The notes under the pieces were generated by a model that was not told the DNA's origin, did no database searches, and was given only the letters and a program-made list of their open reading frames with translations. From NCBI RefSeq assembly GCF_030272615.1, contig NC_081405.1, positions 20,413,047 to 20,477,046 on the forward strand: DNA of 64,000 bases, given 5' to 3'. Made by a program: the position numbers and the translations under genes. The stretch is from Cryptomeria japonica. Lineage: Eukaryota > Streptophyta > Pinopsida > Cupressales > Cupressaceae. Shown piece by piece: positions 1 to 10,894 of this stretch. Each line of letters begins with the position of its first letter. Position 1 is the stretch's first letter.

Positions 1-668
1 ATTGAACTTATGAGAATTAGATAGTCATACCAGAGGATTCTTACTCTTTTTTTAATCAGGTTTTGCATTGCCTTGTCCAGATCCAAAGGCTTCACTTTTC
101 TCAAATCCTAGTCCTCGGATGTCCTTTCCATGCCTCTAAGTCTTCAGCATCTCATCAAGCCTTGCTGAGCAATCTTTGAATTTATTTTTGTATTCATTAT
201 CAGTAGAAAGTTAAGGTAGTAATTTGTCTTTCAAGTTCTTGACCATTATTCCTTGACTCTATCAAGTCCATCTTCAACTAATCATTCTCATAGGTAAGCC
301 TGGAGCATTCATTAGCTCTTTCCTTCAATGATTTGTGCCAAATTCTCTTCATTTTTCTTCTAGTCCTCAATCTCATTAGTTAGTCTCATCACAATGGATT
401 GCATCTCATTTTTTAAAGCAACATTCTCTTTTTCAAGTTGGCTAACTTCATTAGCTTTATCCTGGTATTCCGTGATCTAATCTTCTTTCTCCTTCAGCTT
501 GTCCATCAATTCCTTCCTCTTCTCTCTAGAGATGTTCACTTGATCCTTCAAGTCATTAATGAAATCATCAGCAGCATTCAATTTCTTCTTCAAGGTACAT
601 ATCTCATTTCTAGCTACATAAGGATCCTCAAGTGCCACACTGAGTTGTCTCTAAAAATCAGAATCCAT
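1..668 (-). pseudogene. gag-like coiled-coil ORF of a minus-strand LTR element (partial)
   Basis: Read on the minus strand from an ATG at 668-666, this encodes a Glu/Lys/Leu-rich coiled coil with words such as QLSVALED, SREKRKELMDKLKEKE and NEMQSIVMRL. The same words recur in the minus-strand element at 30807-31920, so this is the N-terminal gag-like protein of the same LTR family. It is broken by TAG stops, for example just after the first five codons. It lies directly downstream of a primer-binding site (723-734) and a 5' LTR (737-1702), the expected order. The left window edge truncates it, so the zinc knuckles and ORF2 are not visible. The relationship is clear; coding capacity is lost. 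Confidence 0.75.
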
Positions 669-722
669 TGAATCAATCTCCCAATCCTTCCTCAAGCGGT
701 TAAGCTTCCTCAAAGGAACTAG

Positions 723-734
723 GCTCTTATACCA
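723..734 (-). other. primer-binding site (initiator-Met tRNA type), mutated
   Basis: On the minus strand this reads TGGTATAAGAGC, one base from TGGTATCAGAGC, the sequence complementary to the plant initiator-Met tRNA 3' end. It sits two bases inside the LTR end at 737, which fixes the element's orientation as minus. Confidence 0.8.
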
Positions 735-736
735 AT

Positions 737-1702
737 TGTTGGAATTAGGGATCACTGAGAGGGGGGGTGAATCAATGATCTACCGGTTATCAAAATTTTA
801 AACTTAAATTTAAACCATCGGAAAGTAATACTTGAAATTGAAATGTAGAAACATAAAACAAACAACCACAAGACCATAATACTGGTGTTTTTATGTGAAA
901 ACACAAATGGGAAAAACCATGGTGGGATTTGAACCCACAATATTATTCCACTATGGCTAGTAGCAAAATAATATTACAATATGGGGAATGCACAGGCATT
1001 CAGGCACACTGCGTAGAGCTCACTGCTCAATTACAATACCCTGGAAGGCTACAACCCTAAGGGAAGTCTCACTAACTTACAAGATAATTACAGTGATGAA
1101 TTACAATGTATGAACTCTAAAATAGCATCTACAATGCTTGGATGAGTTCCAGTTAAGTGCTAAATATACTGATTGGAGCACCTTCTCTGTTATGCTCTGT
1201 TCTACCCTATTCTTGTCTCAATCAGCTACTGGATCAAGAATGTGCATGTGAAGCTATGCCAAAATGGATTCTCGATCACCTCTCGCTCTCATACATTCAC
1301 ACCATCTACTAAAAATATCACCCACATCAAACTTATATACCGACAACCACAAAATAGATCATTTACCATGTCGGCCTGAAGGTGTAACGTGTAGTCACGT
1401 GTCGGCTAGACCAGATCCAAAAAGATAAGTGTGAATCAGAAAAATGATGTGTCTATGTCAGCCCAATCAACAAGAACATGATTCAATGCACTACAATCAT
1501 CGGAAAGCTTCCAGACCCAAAAATGCTTTGTTCTACTTGAAATACCGGTTAATCAACTATCGGTTAACACACCTTCCAGATAAGAAAAATTGTGACTACC
1601 AGATTGAATCTCTACAAAGAGTTTCCATTAACAAACACCCTAAACCAATAATTAGCCACCGAAAACCATCAAACACCACCAGATGAGTGTCAATTTCCAA
1701 CA
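737..1702 (-). repeat. 5' LTR of a minus-strand pol-less LTR element
   Basis: A 966-bp LTR bounded by TGTTGGAA at 737 and TTCCAACA ending at 1702. Near its left end (its 3' end) it has the G7 tract at 761-767 within the GATTCACCCC-type motif, then a tRNA T-arm-like hairpin around 922-938. It is the same family as the LTRs at 28897-29572 and 32250-33378. The right boundary falls abruptly inside a Ty3/gypsy reading frame, so this element was inserted into gypsy. The presumptive TSD on this side is ACATG (1703-1707); the partner lies outside the window. Confidence 0.8.
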
Positions 1703-2796
1703 ACATGCTCTACAAATGTGTCAATATTATCTTACAGGAAATCCCTTCAAACTCCAATCTGACCATCAAGGACTAAATAATATATTTACTCAACGTAGCT
1801 TGAATGCTAGACAAAGAAGATGGTTGGAGTTAATATCTGATTATTAATTTGAAATCAGCTATATTAAGGGGAAGGAAAATAAGGTGGTTGACAAGTTAAG
1901 TTTTCGAAGACATTTGTTAGCTATGGCAACCATGAATATGGATCTCAAAACTCGAGTACTTCATAATTTTGAAGGTGATGAATTTTACAATCAGGTATGA
2001 GGGTCATTACAAAGTGATTCCCAAGACCCCCAATATGAAGGATACAACATGGAACCAGATGGTTTGTTAAGGTATCAAGGAAGGATGTACATACCTGAAT
2101 TTCCAAAATTAAGGAAACTAATTTAGAAAGAGGTACATTCAACACCATACTTGGGACATCCTGGTATGAAAAAGATTGTTAAACCCTTATCTTTCTAGAA
2201 GGGAATGAAGAAGGATGCAACAAGATTTGTAGCAGGTTGCTTAGAGTGTCAGAAAGTGAAAACGAAAAACCAACATCCAACAAGATTACTACAACCCATG
2301 CCATACTAGATTAAAAGTGGCAGACTATTAGTATGGATCTCATTTAAGGTGTACCCACGACAAGGAACAACCATAATGCAATTCTTGTGGCAGTTGACAT
2401 ACTTACCAAAGTAGAACATTTCATACCTAGGAATATGATTGATGGAGCACATATTATTGCCTGAAAATTTGTTTAGGAAATCTTTCGACTGCATGAAGAT
2501 CATCTCCGATAGAGATGCAAGAATGACATCCAAATTTTGGCAAACATTATTTGCAGTGTTGGGAACATAGCTAAACATCAACTTAGCATATCATCCAAAA
2601 AGAGTAAACCAAGTTTTAGAAGACCTCTTAAGGATGTATTGCATGGATCAATAGTATAAATGGAAGAGTGCCTTCCTCTAGTAGAATTTTCTTATAACAA
2701 ATCATATCAATCTGCTATAAAGATGGTGCCTTTTGAAGAATCATATGGAAGTAAATGCAGAACCCCCATCAATTGGGATAGGTTAGAGGATAAAAT
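1703..2796 (+). pseudogene. Ty3/gypsy pol fragment: RNase H end and integrase
   Basis: Translation with frameshifts and stops gives the tail of gypsy RNase H (SDHQGLNNIFTQRSLNARQ, then KGKENKV) at about 1765-1925. The integrase zinc-binding segment follows (YLGHPGMKK, then CLECQKVK, about 2130-2260), then core motifs (ISMD-type first Asp near 2332, ISDRDAR near 2505) and the conserved LVEFSYN near 2680. It ends at WDRLEDKI, where the LTR element 2797-10894 interrupts it; the same frame resumes at 10895. Many stops and indels show a long-dead copy. Its left end is cut by the LTR ending at 1702, so two independent LTR elements landed in it. Confidence 0.9.
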
Positions 2797-4000
2797 TGTT
2801 ACTATTTACTAAGTTGTCATTAGTTTTATATCCAAAGTCATCCTATATACTCTAGTCAGTTAATACTAACAGAACATTCAGTCGGTAAGCACTAAAGCAG
2901 TCAGTTACAGAAGATAGAAGTCACAGAGTCTAGTATACACCGAGTTGTCCACCGACTAACACTCTATGTCTACTGAGCACCAAAAATGATATATCGAGTG
3001 AACACACACCGAGTGAAAACATGTTACCAAATTCATTGAACCTAGACACATGTGTGGAAACGTGTTACAAGATCGAGGAACAAAGAACCGTTATCACATA
3101 GGAAATTGCACCTTAAAGATTTTGTATGATCTTGAGGTCATCTATCCAATGAAATATTTTGTATAGTTATTCATTCGATGAATCTTGTTTGTAAGATCGA
3201 TGCATGAACAAGATCACCATCCTAAGAGATCTATTTATATGCTGAATGATTTAAGGATCAAAGAGGAGAAAAAGAGTATGAGACATGTGTGACAGATAAG
3301 TTGAAAAGCAATATCATGAGAAAGCACAATGTGCTATGACTGTTATGACTGTCAGAAATATTCAGAGGTCACCGAGAAAGATTTTAGAGAACAGTTAAGA
3401 GACAGAGTAAACAGAAGGGTTTACTGAGTTGATTTATCAGTTACCGAGGTATGCTATGAGCAAGGTAATATTATATTGAGCACATAGAATCTGCTATAAC
3501 ATTTCAGATGTAAAGTTGCAGATATTTGTAAAGATTTTATTGTAATATTTTGAGTTGTAAGAGAAACCTTTAACAGGGTAAAAGACTCTAACAAAGTCTA
3601 TAAATTGTAAAGCCTTTAACTAAGTGCAGCATTTAGTTTAAGTGTTGTAAAATCCTTTAGCAAGGTAGATCTAAAGATCTTGATACTCCTAACAGGGTAA
3701 GCTATCAGAAATAGCTAAACATGTAGCTCTAACTGAGCAACCTTTATTATTGCAGTAGTGAAGTTGTGGGTGCCATCCCCACTGTAGTTTTTCTCTCTAA
3801 CCAAGAGTTTATGCGTAACCAAAATATATGTGTTATGGAGTGAATCATGTATGATTGTTATTTATTTGTTTTAGCATTATATTATGTTACAACAGTTTTT
3901 GGTTTATGCTTAACAGTAAATTTATTGTTGAAGAAAGGATTTGAAGTACTGATTCACCCCTCCCCTCTCAGTACATTAGCTTTCCATATTGGGCCTAACA
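2797..4000 (+). repeat. 5' LTR (1204 bp)
   Basis: Runs TGTTACTA to CCTAACA. It contains a TATTTATAT promoter-like box at 3232-3240, a 5-bp-stem hairpin GTGGG/CCCAC at 3766-3782 and the GATTCACCCC...CTCTCAG motif near 3951-3971. Most differences from the 3' LTR are C-to-T or G-to-A changes at CG or other C-rich sites. Confidence 0.95.
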
Positions 4001-4002
4001 AT

Positions 4003-4014
4003 TGGTATCAGAGC
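4003..4014 (+). other. primer-binding site, initiator-Met tRNA
   Basis: TGGTATCAGAGC is a perfect 12-base match to the canonical plant initiator-Met tRNA PBS, two bases after the LTR end. Confidence 0.93.
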
Positions 4015-4062
4015 TTCAATCTTGGAAAAGGGTTTAACAACCTAAAGAAAAAGATCTTATCA

Positions 4063-5419
4063 ATGGAAGGCTATAAAAAATCTCAGAGAATTATGTATAT
4101 GCAAGAAGAGTTGGATCATGTTAATGAAGTGATTGTAGGCATGCAAAGACAAATGCAAAAATCATTGAAATTCAGAAGAAGGTTGTCTAATGATCTATAG
4201 GACTCACAAGAGCTAGTGGAACAAATTGAGACATCATCTAAGAACGGTATATCTGAAGAGACTGAAGAGATGATTGGAGAATTGAAAGAAAAGAACAAAG
4301 CACTGATTGAATAGCTAAAAGCAATGAAAAGAGAACATGAGCATTTCAGCACGTAGATGACTAAAAATCTAGATGCATTGAGAACAGTTGAGGATAAGAT
4401 AAGAGATACAGAAAGAGAAAAACATCAACTTGAAGTATTAGTGACTGAAAAGAATGATGAAATCACAAGGATGACTGGAATTCAACACAATATGTCTGAT
4501 CAATTGGGTTATGCACATCATGAAGCAAATCTAAAGGATAATGAGAATCAAGCATTGAAACTTGAATTATCAAGATTAACTGATGAACTTGAAGCAAATA
4601 AGAAAGCCAAAGAATCACTGATGAAAAGTTATGAAGCATCAAGGATGTTGGATGAGCAACTAAATATAAGAAGACCCAACAAAGATGCAAGACTCGGTTA
4701 CAACAAGAAGAACTCTACTGAGAAAGGAATCTTCATCACCGAGAGAGGAGAATCATCAAAGCAAGCTGGAAACAAGAAGAACATCAAAGGAAAGAAACTT
4801 ATTTGCAACTACTATGGAAATCAAGGTCATACTGCCAACATGTGCTAAATCAGAAAAAGGTAAGCAATCGAATGTCACTAGGTCTGATGGCTATTGTTAC
4901 AATTGCAATAAGTATGGTCACACATCTAATAAATGTAGGACAAAATCTATTAGCAATTATCAGAAGGCAAAATTCAAGGGGTTTTGTAAAAACTACAATA
5001 GATATGGACATAGTATCAAGAAGTGTTGGTTTAAGCAGAAGAACTATATGTGGTCTGCACACTGAGCAAATACTGGAAGCTACCGAACTCACACAGATCC
5101 TAACCGACAATATGTTGCAGTACCATGGGATTACAATACAAGGATATGGTGTGAATTCTATGGAAGATATGGACATATAAGTGCCAACTGCTTTATAAAG
5201 TTTGGAATGAACAACCGAAGATCATGGAGAAATCCTGGTATGGCATGTTTTCATTGTCACAAAGTTGGACACTTGGCTGGAGATTGCAGACATCAACCCA
5301 AAGGAGATACTAAGGTAATAAGAAGCAAATTACAGATGATTTGGAAAATGAAGGAAAATGGATCAACTAATGAAGAAAGAACCTTACCTACAGAGTTAGG
5401 TGCATCTACTTCGAATTAA
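4063..5419 (+). pseudogene. gag-like protein: coiled coil plus five CCHC-type knuckles (broken)
   Basis: From ATG 4063 the frame encodes about 210 residues of Glu/Lys-rich coiled coil. It is interrupted by three TAG stops (4198, 4312 and 4354), each one base from CAG. Five CCHC-type knuckles follow at 4804-4845, 4895-4936, 4985-5026, 5150-5191 and 5246-5287. The frame shifts by one base just after the first knuckle, next to a TGA at 5063. Knuckles 2 and 5 are canonical (CYNC...H...C and CFHC...H...C). Knuckles 1, 3 and 4 have Tyr in place of the second Cys. The end is ELGASTSN-stop at 5419, matching the tail of the minus-strand copy at 30807. By analogy with Gag it would bind and package the element RNA. 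There is no major-homology region I recognise, and no protease or pol follows. Confidence 0.85.
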
Positions 5420-5952
5420 TCGGTAAAGGTATGAAGGCACTGCATTCTCTCAAAGTTAGATCTTAACAGTTCCTATTTTATCATGTACTTAATTCAAAAT
5501 CTGCATAGCTAAGATGCATTAGCAAGTTTGAAATTTTACCAAGTCTTTTGGAGCACTAGTAAAGTTGGTAAATACAGGAAGCTTGTCTAGTCGATAAATA
5601 CAGGAAGTCTGGCTACTCGGTAAAAGCATAAAAAGTAAGTAGAACCGAGTGCATTTAATGTTTTCTTACCTAACCGCATAGAGCCCGACAAGGTAAAAAG
5701 TGTACTTAAAGAACTTTGCACGGTCATTTCACACTCACCAAGTTTTCAAGAAAGCAGAGCGAAGCAATTCAAAGGCGATCAAACCTCTTCTGAAGCAAAA
5801 TTCAAGGTATTTACATCAATCACAACGCATTATCAAGCTAGTTTACCGATCATATCAGTTGTGAATATCTATTTACTAAGAAGAAAGCGTCTGCCATTTA
5901 AAAAGTTTTCAAACCTAAGGATCTTTTGTTAAGTGATTATCTGAAATTTGAA
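5420..5952 (+). other. non-coding leader between gag-like ORF and ORF2
   Basis: A 533-bp interval with no usable frame, AT-rich. It contains repeated accGAG/tCGGTAAA words like those in the LTR. It could be the 5' UTR of a spliced or separately initiated ORF2 transcript, or an intron; no decisive splice pair is visible. The related minus-strand element has a shorter leader (30390-30806) in the same place. Confidence 0.5.
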
Positions 5953-8900
5953 ATGGCACCTAAGATTCAGAAACCTACTGTTGTTGAAACCATTGAGAAT
6001 CCCTCATTGAAATATTCCCTACCTCCCAAAGTAGCATCTGAATCAGATGATAAAATGGCATTTTCACTCATTCCAGATAGGGTTCTGCTGATTGAGGATA
6101 TTAGATTTTTCACCAAATGTCGTGTTGAGGAACTAGGTCATGTTGAGATCAAGGACACATATGATGAATTGTGTACCGATGGAAAACTAGATAACAAGTT
6201 TGAACACATTAAAGTCAAGGGATTGACCGAAGCCCTAACCTATCCTCGTGTCTTCAAACCCCAATGGGTCAAGTTTTTTCTGAGCAGAGTTCATGATGAC
6301 TTCATGTGGTTAGAGGAGCAACCATTCAAAATCACCAAGGAAAGCATTCACTTGATAACCGGATACCCTATTTATGACCATGCCCAAGCTCAGAAGATGA
6401 TATCACAGAAAGAATTGATCACTTTAACCGGAGTTGAATCTAATTGCAGAAGTCTAAAACTGAATAATGTCACAGATGCAGAGCTGAAGTTTGCCATTAG
6501 AGTAATAGGTTATTGTTTCTTTCAATCGGCAAGGGAAAACAGTGTACCATGTGCAGCTGTTGATTTAGCATATAAAATTGTGAAGAAGGGAATGAAGATT
6601 GATCTTTGTGAAGTGTTGTTGAAGAATCTGTTTGAAAACCTAAACACCATAAGGAAGCCGAAGAAGAACAACTCGGCTAACACACTGAAGTTTGGATCAC
6701 TCTTGGTATGCATGTTTTTCTATTTTCAGACATTCTTTCCATCTGTCGGTAATGTCGTTTGGGAGCTACACCGACCAATCACCCATCAAATCAATGACTT
6801 CATCAAACAGCTAGGTGGTAACTTCAATGAAATTATGGATGATTATTTTAGCAAGTTTCAAGAAAAGATGCATAACAGGTATAGGATACCACCCAAGTTA
6901 GTGGAGAAATACAAGGATGATATATGCTTTGAAGTAGACACCGACTACTGCTATGTCAATGTGGTGGAACCGAGAACTCAATCTTTGTCACCTATGGGTT
7001 ATGAGATTGAATTTGACATTTCACAACAGCAGATAGATGCCTTTCTTGCACTTCCAAGGCATGCTACAGAAATCAGATATGGAACCTATGAAGAGATTAA
7101 AGAAAAAGTTAAGATGAGGATTGTAGTACCTAAGGCTACAAGGAAAGCAACTAAAATGATTAAAGTGTTAACTGAGAAATTTGGAGAAGGCTCTTCCTCC
7201 ACTCCTGTCAAGAGTAAACTACTTGCAATTGAGGAAGAATCTGAAGCTCATGAAGCAGTTGTTACTTTGAGCACCGAGTTGCCAAAAGGCAAAATTTTGA
7301 AAAGGAAGAAACAGGACTCATCACAAGTATCACCGACTCCTCCAGCAAAGCGACTTAATACTAGATCATCTGCAGTGTCACTGAGTAAGAAGCAGAAAAA
7401 TGTCGCAATGCCTAAGGTCACAAGGACTTATAAGAAAATGCCTCAGAGACTCATTCTGAGTAAAGAGTCAAGTGACACGGAGTCTGAAGACGCAAGCAAA
7501 TTTCAGATTGTTAAGAGTCAAAAGGAAGATGTACATAGCGTTGATAATTTATGTGCTAACCTGAAACAATATGGTGGATTTGGAGCTTTTAGATATGTGA
7601 AATATGATTCCAAAAATGAAGATGAAAAGAGGCAAATAGAAGAAGCAGTAATATGTACACTACTTAAATTCTGAATAGTCCCATTGGAAGTGACTGATTT
7701 CCTTCCTAAAACATTGTATTCACATATTGACACTAGGTGGCAATATGCTATGGATTCGGAGAAACAGGTTAGAGAAAGAGTTTTGGTACAGCTCTTTCCA
7801 GACATGTTGGTAGATGACATTAAAGAACATTTAAAGACCTCACAGACAAACTTTCAAGTAAAGAAGAGAGCATTGAAAATGATGAACGGTCTTTATCTTG
7901 AAGTCAAGAATGAAACTAAGGAAAAATGGCAAGAAATATTCCGACTCAAGAATGATGAATCTCATGCTGAACCTCAAAGTGAAGTTTGAATAGTTGACAT
8001 CACCGAACAAGATCCTGCTGAAACTATTCAATTAGATGAGGATGTCATGGCTTCTGAGGATCGTGGACAAGAAATGATAGAAGGCAATGCCTATGCCAAA
8101 CTGGTATCTAGTGAATCAGTTTTGGAACAAGTCAAGTCATATCCTCAGGTCACTCAACAAGTCCCAACTGAGCATCCTAAGGATACTGATCAAGGGAAAG
8201 GGGGTCAACAGTCTACCAAAGGAGAATCTACTTCTCAGACCACTTGGGAACAGACTTCTCAAGCACCTGCAAGCACAGAAACTGTTGCCACCGAGACCCC
8301 AAGCACGGGAGCACCGAAGGACACAATAGAGGCTACAAGAACCGACAAAAGTGTTGCCTCTATCAAGCAACCTACTGAGGATGATGAAGCCTCCAAAGCC
8401 ATTGTACTAGTTCAGCCGATGAAAGCCTCATCATCTAGAGACAAGAAAATGAAGAAACATAGTTTCAAGATAGATCTGTCTAAGCCCATTGTGTTGCCAA
8501 ATGTTGACATTTCTAAACTGAAAGGGCAAGCACTCATTGAATTCGGAGAGCTATGCAAAGCCAAAGCTGAACAGGAAAGACAGATCGCTATTCAGAAAAA
8601 GAACCGTGTACTTCAAAAGGTTAAGGTATTATTGTCAGACATGCTACCTGAAGCTACCGTGAATAAAGATATTGCCATCCATATGCAACTGGATGAACTC
8701 CTCACTCAATTAGAAACATCAGGAGTAGACGCATCTGAATACCTCAGCAAGCTGAAGGATAAAGAGCTAACTGCAAAAATGATTGAAGAAGTGCAGAAAG
8801 CAATTGCTATAGGTAAAGTTAAACTTGTTGGATTCAAAGCTGAGTTGTCCCCTCAACTTAAGCATAATCTTTATTTGTTTCAAAAGCTTTGTACATTCTC

Positions 8901-9324
8901 TTTATTCATTAAGGATATCAAAAATAAAACCAAAGTCATTGAACAAGAGATCACCAATCTCTCTAATACATTGACTACCGAGCCAAATTCTATTCAGAAT
9001 TTCTACACCAAATTGCAAACTCTTATGGCTCAACAGTTGGAACTTTGAAATGAAGAGCACAAGATCAGGATGGATATAATGACTCTTCAGAAATTATTCA
9101 TTCCTCATCTTTCATCTGTTCAAGAGCAGATCAACCGAGCCACTCATTTATCCACTCAACTAGAGGGAAGCACACTAGATGGTCTGATCTCACTCCTAGC
9201 TGACATTACAGCTCAGAATTCACTCATGGATAGTGTCAAGGATGCCCTCTCTACCGCTCTCACTGATGCAAGGACAAAGTATAAATCCATTTTTGACCAG
9301 TTGCCTCCACTGAATGGTAACTAG
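5953..9324 (+). pseudogene. ORF2 of the pol-less LTR element, about 1,123 codons, three stops
   Basis: One reading frame runs from ATG 5953 (MAPKIQKP) to TAG 9322, broken only by TGA at 7672, 7987 and 9046. No frameshift was seen. Residues about 60-330 form a globular, mostly helical domain (PQWVKFFLSRVHDDFMW, ITGYPIYDHAQ). It resembles the N-terminal domain of plant retroelement-derived 'putative plant transposon protein' ORFs; that is my reading of pattern, not a search. Residues about 380-520 are Lys/Ser/Thr-rich with nuclear-localisation-like clusters (KRKKQ, PAKRL, KKQKN). The last 350 residues are Gln/Leu-rich with predicted coiled coils. No DDE triad, RT or protease motif is visible. 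Function is unknown. The ATG was preferred over an upstream TTG at 5926 for lack of evidence of non-ATG initiation. Confidence 0.8.
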
Positions 9325-9690
9325 TTTTGATGTTTGTCAAAAAGGGGGAGCATAGTAAAGTATCAAAGGGGGAGTGTAGTATACAGGGGAGTATACCGAG
9401 CAGAACAGAGTATCCAAATGCACAGTTGAATTTGACAGGGGAGCAGTAAACACCGAGCAGTGATCAAAGACCAAAGAACAAGTGCAGTAAACACAGAACA
9501 TTTATCACCGAGCATGCAAAATCAGAATTATGTACAGTATATTGATAAGGGGAGTATATCTGAGTATACTATTTATTGACTATTATATATACTGTCAATT
9601 TAGTCAAATTTTGTTAGTATATAGATTTTGAAGTATGACTTTGAAAGGAGTTTTGTCAAACATTTCAAAACTAATGTCAAAAGGGGAGAT
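9325..9690 (+). other. 3' non-coding tail with repeated purine tracts and the polypurine tract
   Basis: Between the ORF2 stop and the 3' LTR lie at least six AAGGGGGAG-like purine words (near 9341, 9366, 9386, 9438, 9548 and 9680). The last, AAAAGGGGAGA at 9679-9689, lies one base before the LTR and is the likely plus-strand priming tract. The others look like decayed or alternative copies. Confidence 0.7.
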
Positions 9691-10894
9691 TGTTACTACT
9701 TACTAAGTTGTCATTAGTTTTATATCCGAAGTCATCCTATATACTCTAGCCGGTTAATACTAATGGAACATTCAGTCGGTAAGCACTAAAGCAGTCGGTT
9801 ACAGAAGATAGAAGTCACAGAGTCTAGTATACACCGAGTTGTCTACCGAGTAACACTCTATGTCTACCGAGCAGCAAAAATGATATACCGAGTGAACACA
9901 CACCGAGTGAAAACGTTTTACCAGATTCATTGAACCTGGACACATGTGCGGAAACGTGTTACAAGATCGAGGAACAAAGAACCGTTATCACATAGGAAAT
10001 TGCACCTTAAAGATTTTGTATGATCTTGAGGTCATCTATCCAATGAAATATTTTGTATATTTATTCATTCGATGAATCTTGTTTGTAAGATCGATGCATG
10101 AACAAGATCATCATCCTAAGAGATCTATTTATATGCAGAATGATTTAAGGATCAAAGAGGAGAAAAAGAGTATGAGACATGTGTGACAGATAAGTTGAAA
10201 AGCAATATCATGAGAAAGCACAATGTGCTATGACTGTTATGACTGTCAAAAATATTCAAAGGTCACCAAGAAAGATTTCAAAGAATAGTTAAGGGATAGA
10301 GTAAACAGAAGGGTTTACCGAGTTGATTTATCAATTACCGAGGTATGCTATGAGCAAGGTAATATTATATTGAGCACATAGAATCTGCTATAACATTTCA
10401 AATGTAAAGTTGTAGATATTTGTAAAGATTTTATTGTAATATTTTGAGTTGTAAGAGAAACCTTTAATAGGGTAAAAGACTCTAACAAAGTCTATAAATT
10501 GTAAAGCCTTTAACCAAGTGCAGCATTTAGTTTAAGTGTTGTAAAATCCTTTAGCAAGGTAGATCTAAAGATCTTGATACTCCTAACAGGGTAAGCTATC
10601 AGAAATAGCTAAACATGTAGCTCTAACCGAGAAACCTTTATTATTGCAGTAGTGAAGTTGTGGGTGCCATCCCCACCGCAGTTTTTCTCTCTAACCAAGA
10701 GTTTATGCTTAACCAAAATATATGTTTTATGGAGTGAATCATGTATGATTGTTATTTATTTGTTTTAGCATTATATTATGTTACAACAGTTTTTGGTTTA
10801 TGCTTAACAGTAAAGTTATTGTTGAAGAAAGGATTTGAAGTACTGATTCACCCCTCCCCTCTCAGTACATTAGCTTTCCATATTGGGCCTAACA
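9691..10894 (+). repeat. 3' LTR (1204 bp)
   Basis: Same length and ends as 2797-4000, with hairpin GTGGG/CCCAC at 10660-10676 and the GATTCACCCC motif near 10845-10865. It keeps CG at many sites where the 5' copy has TG or CA (for example CCGAG versus CTGAG), so the 5' copy has lost more CpG. Confidence 0.95.

Larger units (their letters stand above)
2797..10894 (+). mobile_element. Complete pol-less LTR retrotransposon with gag-like ORF and large ORF2
   Basis: The element starts TGTTACTA, ends GGGCCTAACA and is flanked by a perfect 5-bp target-site duplication AAAAT (2792-2796 and 10895-10899). Both LTRs are 1204 bp. It has a perfect initiator-Met PBS and a polypurine tract abutting the 3' LTR. 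The 5.7-kb interior holds a coiled-coil/zinc-knuckle gag (4063-5419) and a long ORF2 (5953-9324). I find no protease, reverse transcriptase, RNase H or integrase motif in any frame. It is therefore structurally complete but non-autonomous, and would need the enzymes of a copia-like partner (inference from the shared PBS and LTR motifs). The two LTRs differ at about 41 positions by eye (about 3.4%), mostly transitions. Confidence 0.93.

Noticed and set aside
922-938. T-arm-like hairpin read as a tRNA gene
   Set aside because: Only the T-arm is tRNA-like; no acceptor, D-arm or anticodon arm folds around it, and it lies inside an LTR.
5926-5952. TTG start upstream of ORF2
   Set aside because: It only extends the open frame. 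The first ATG at 5953 is a normal start and nothing supports non-ATG initiation.
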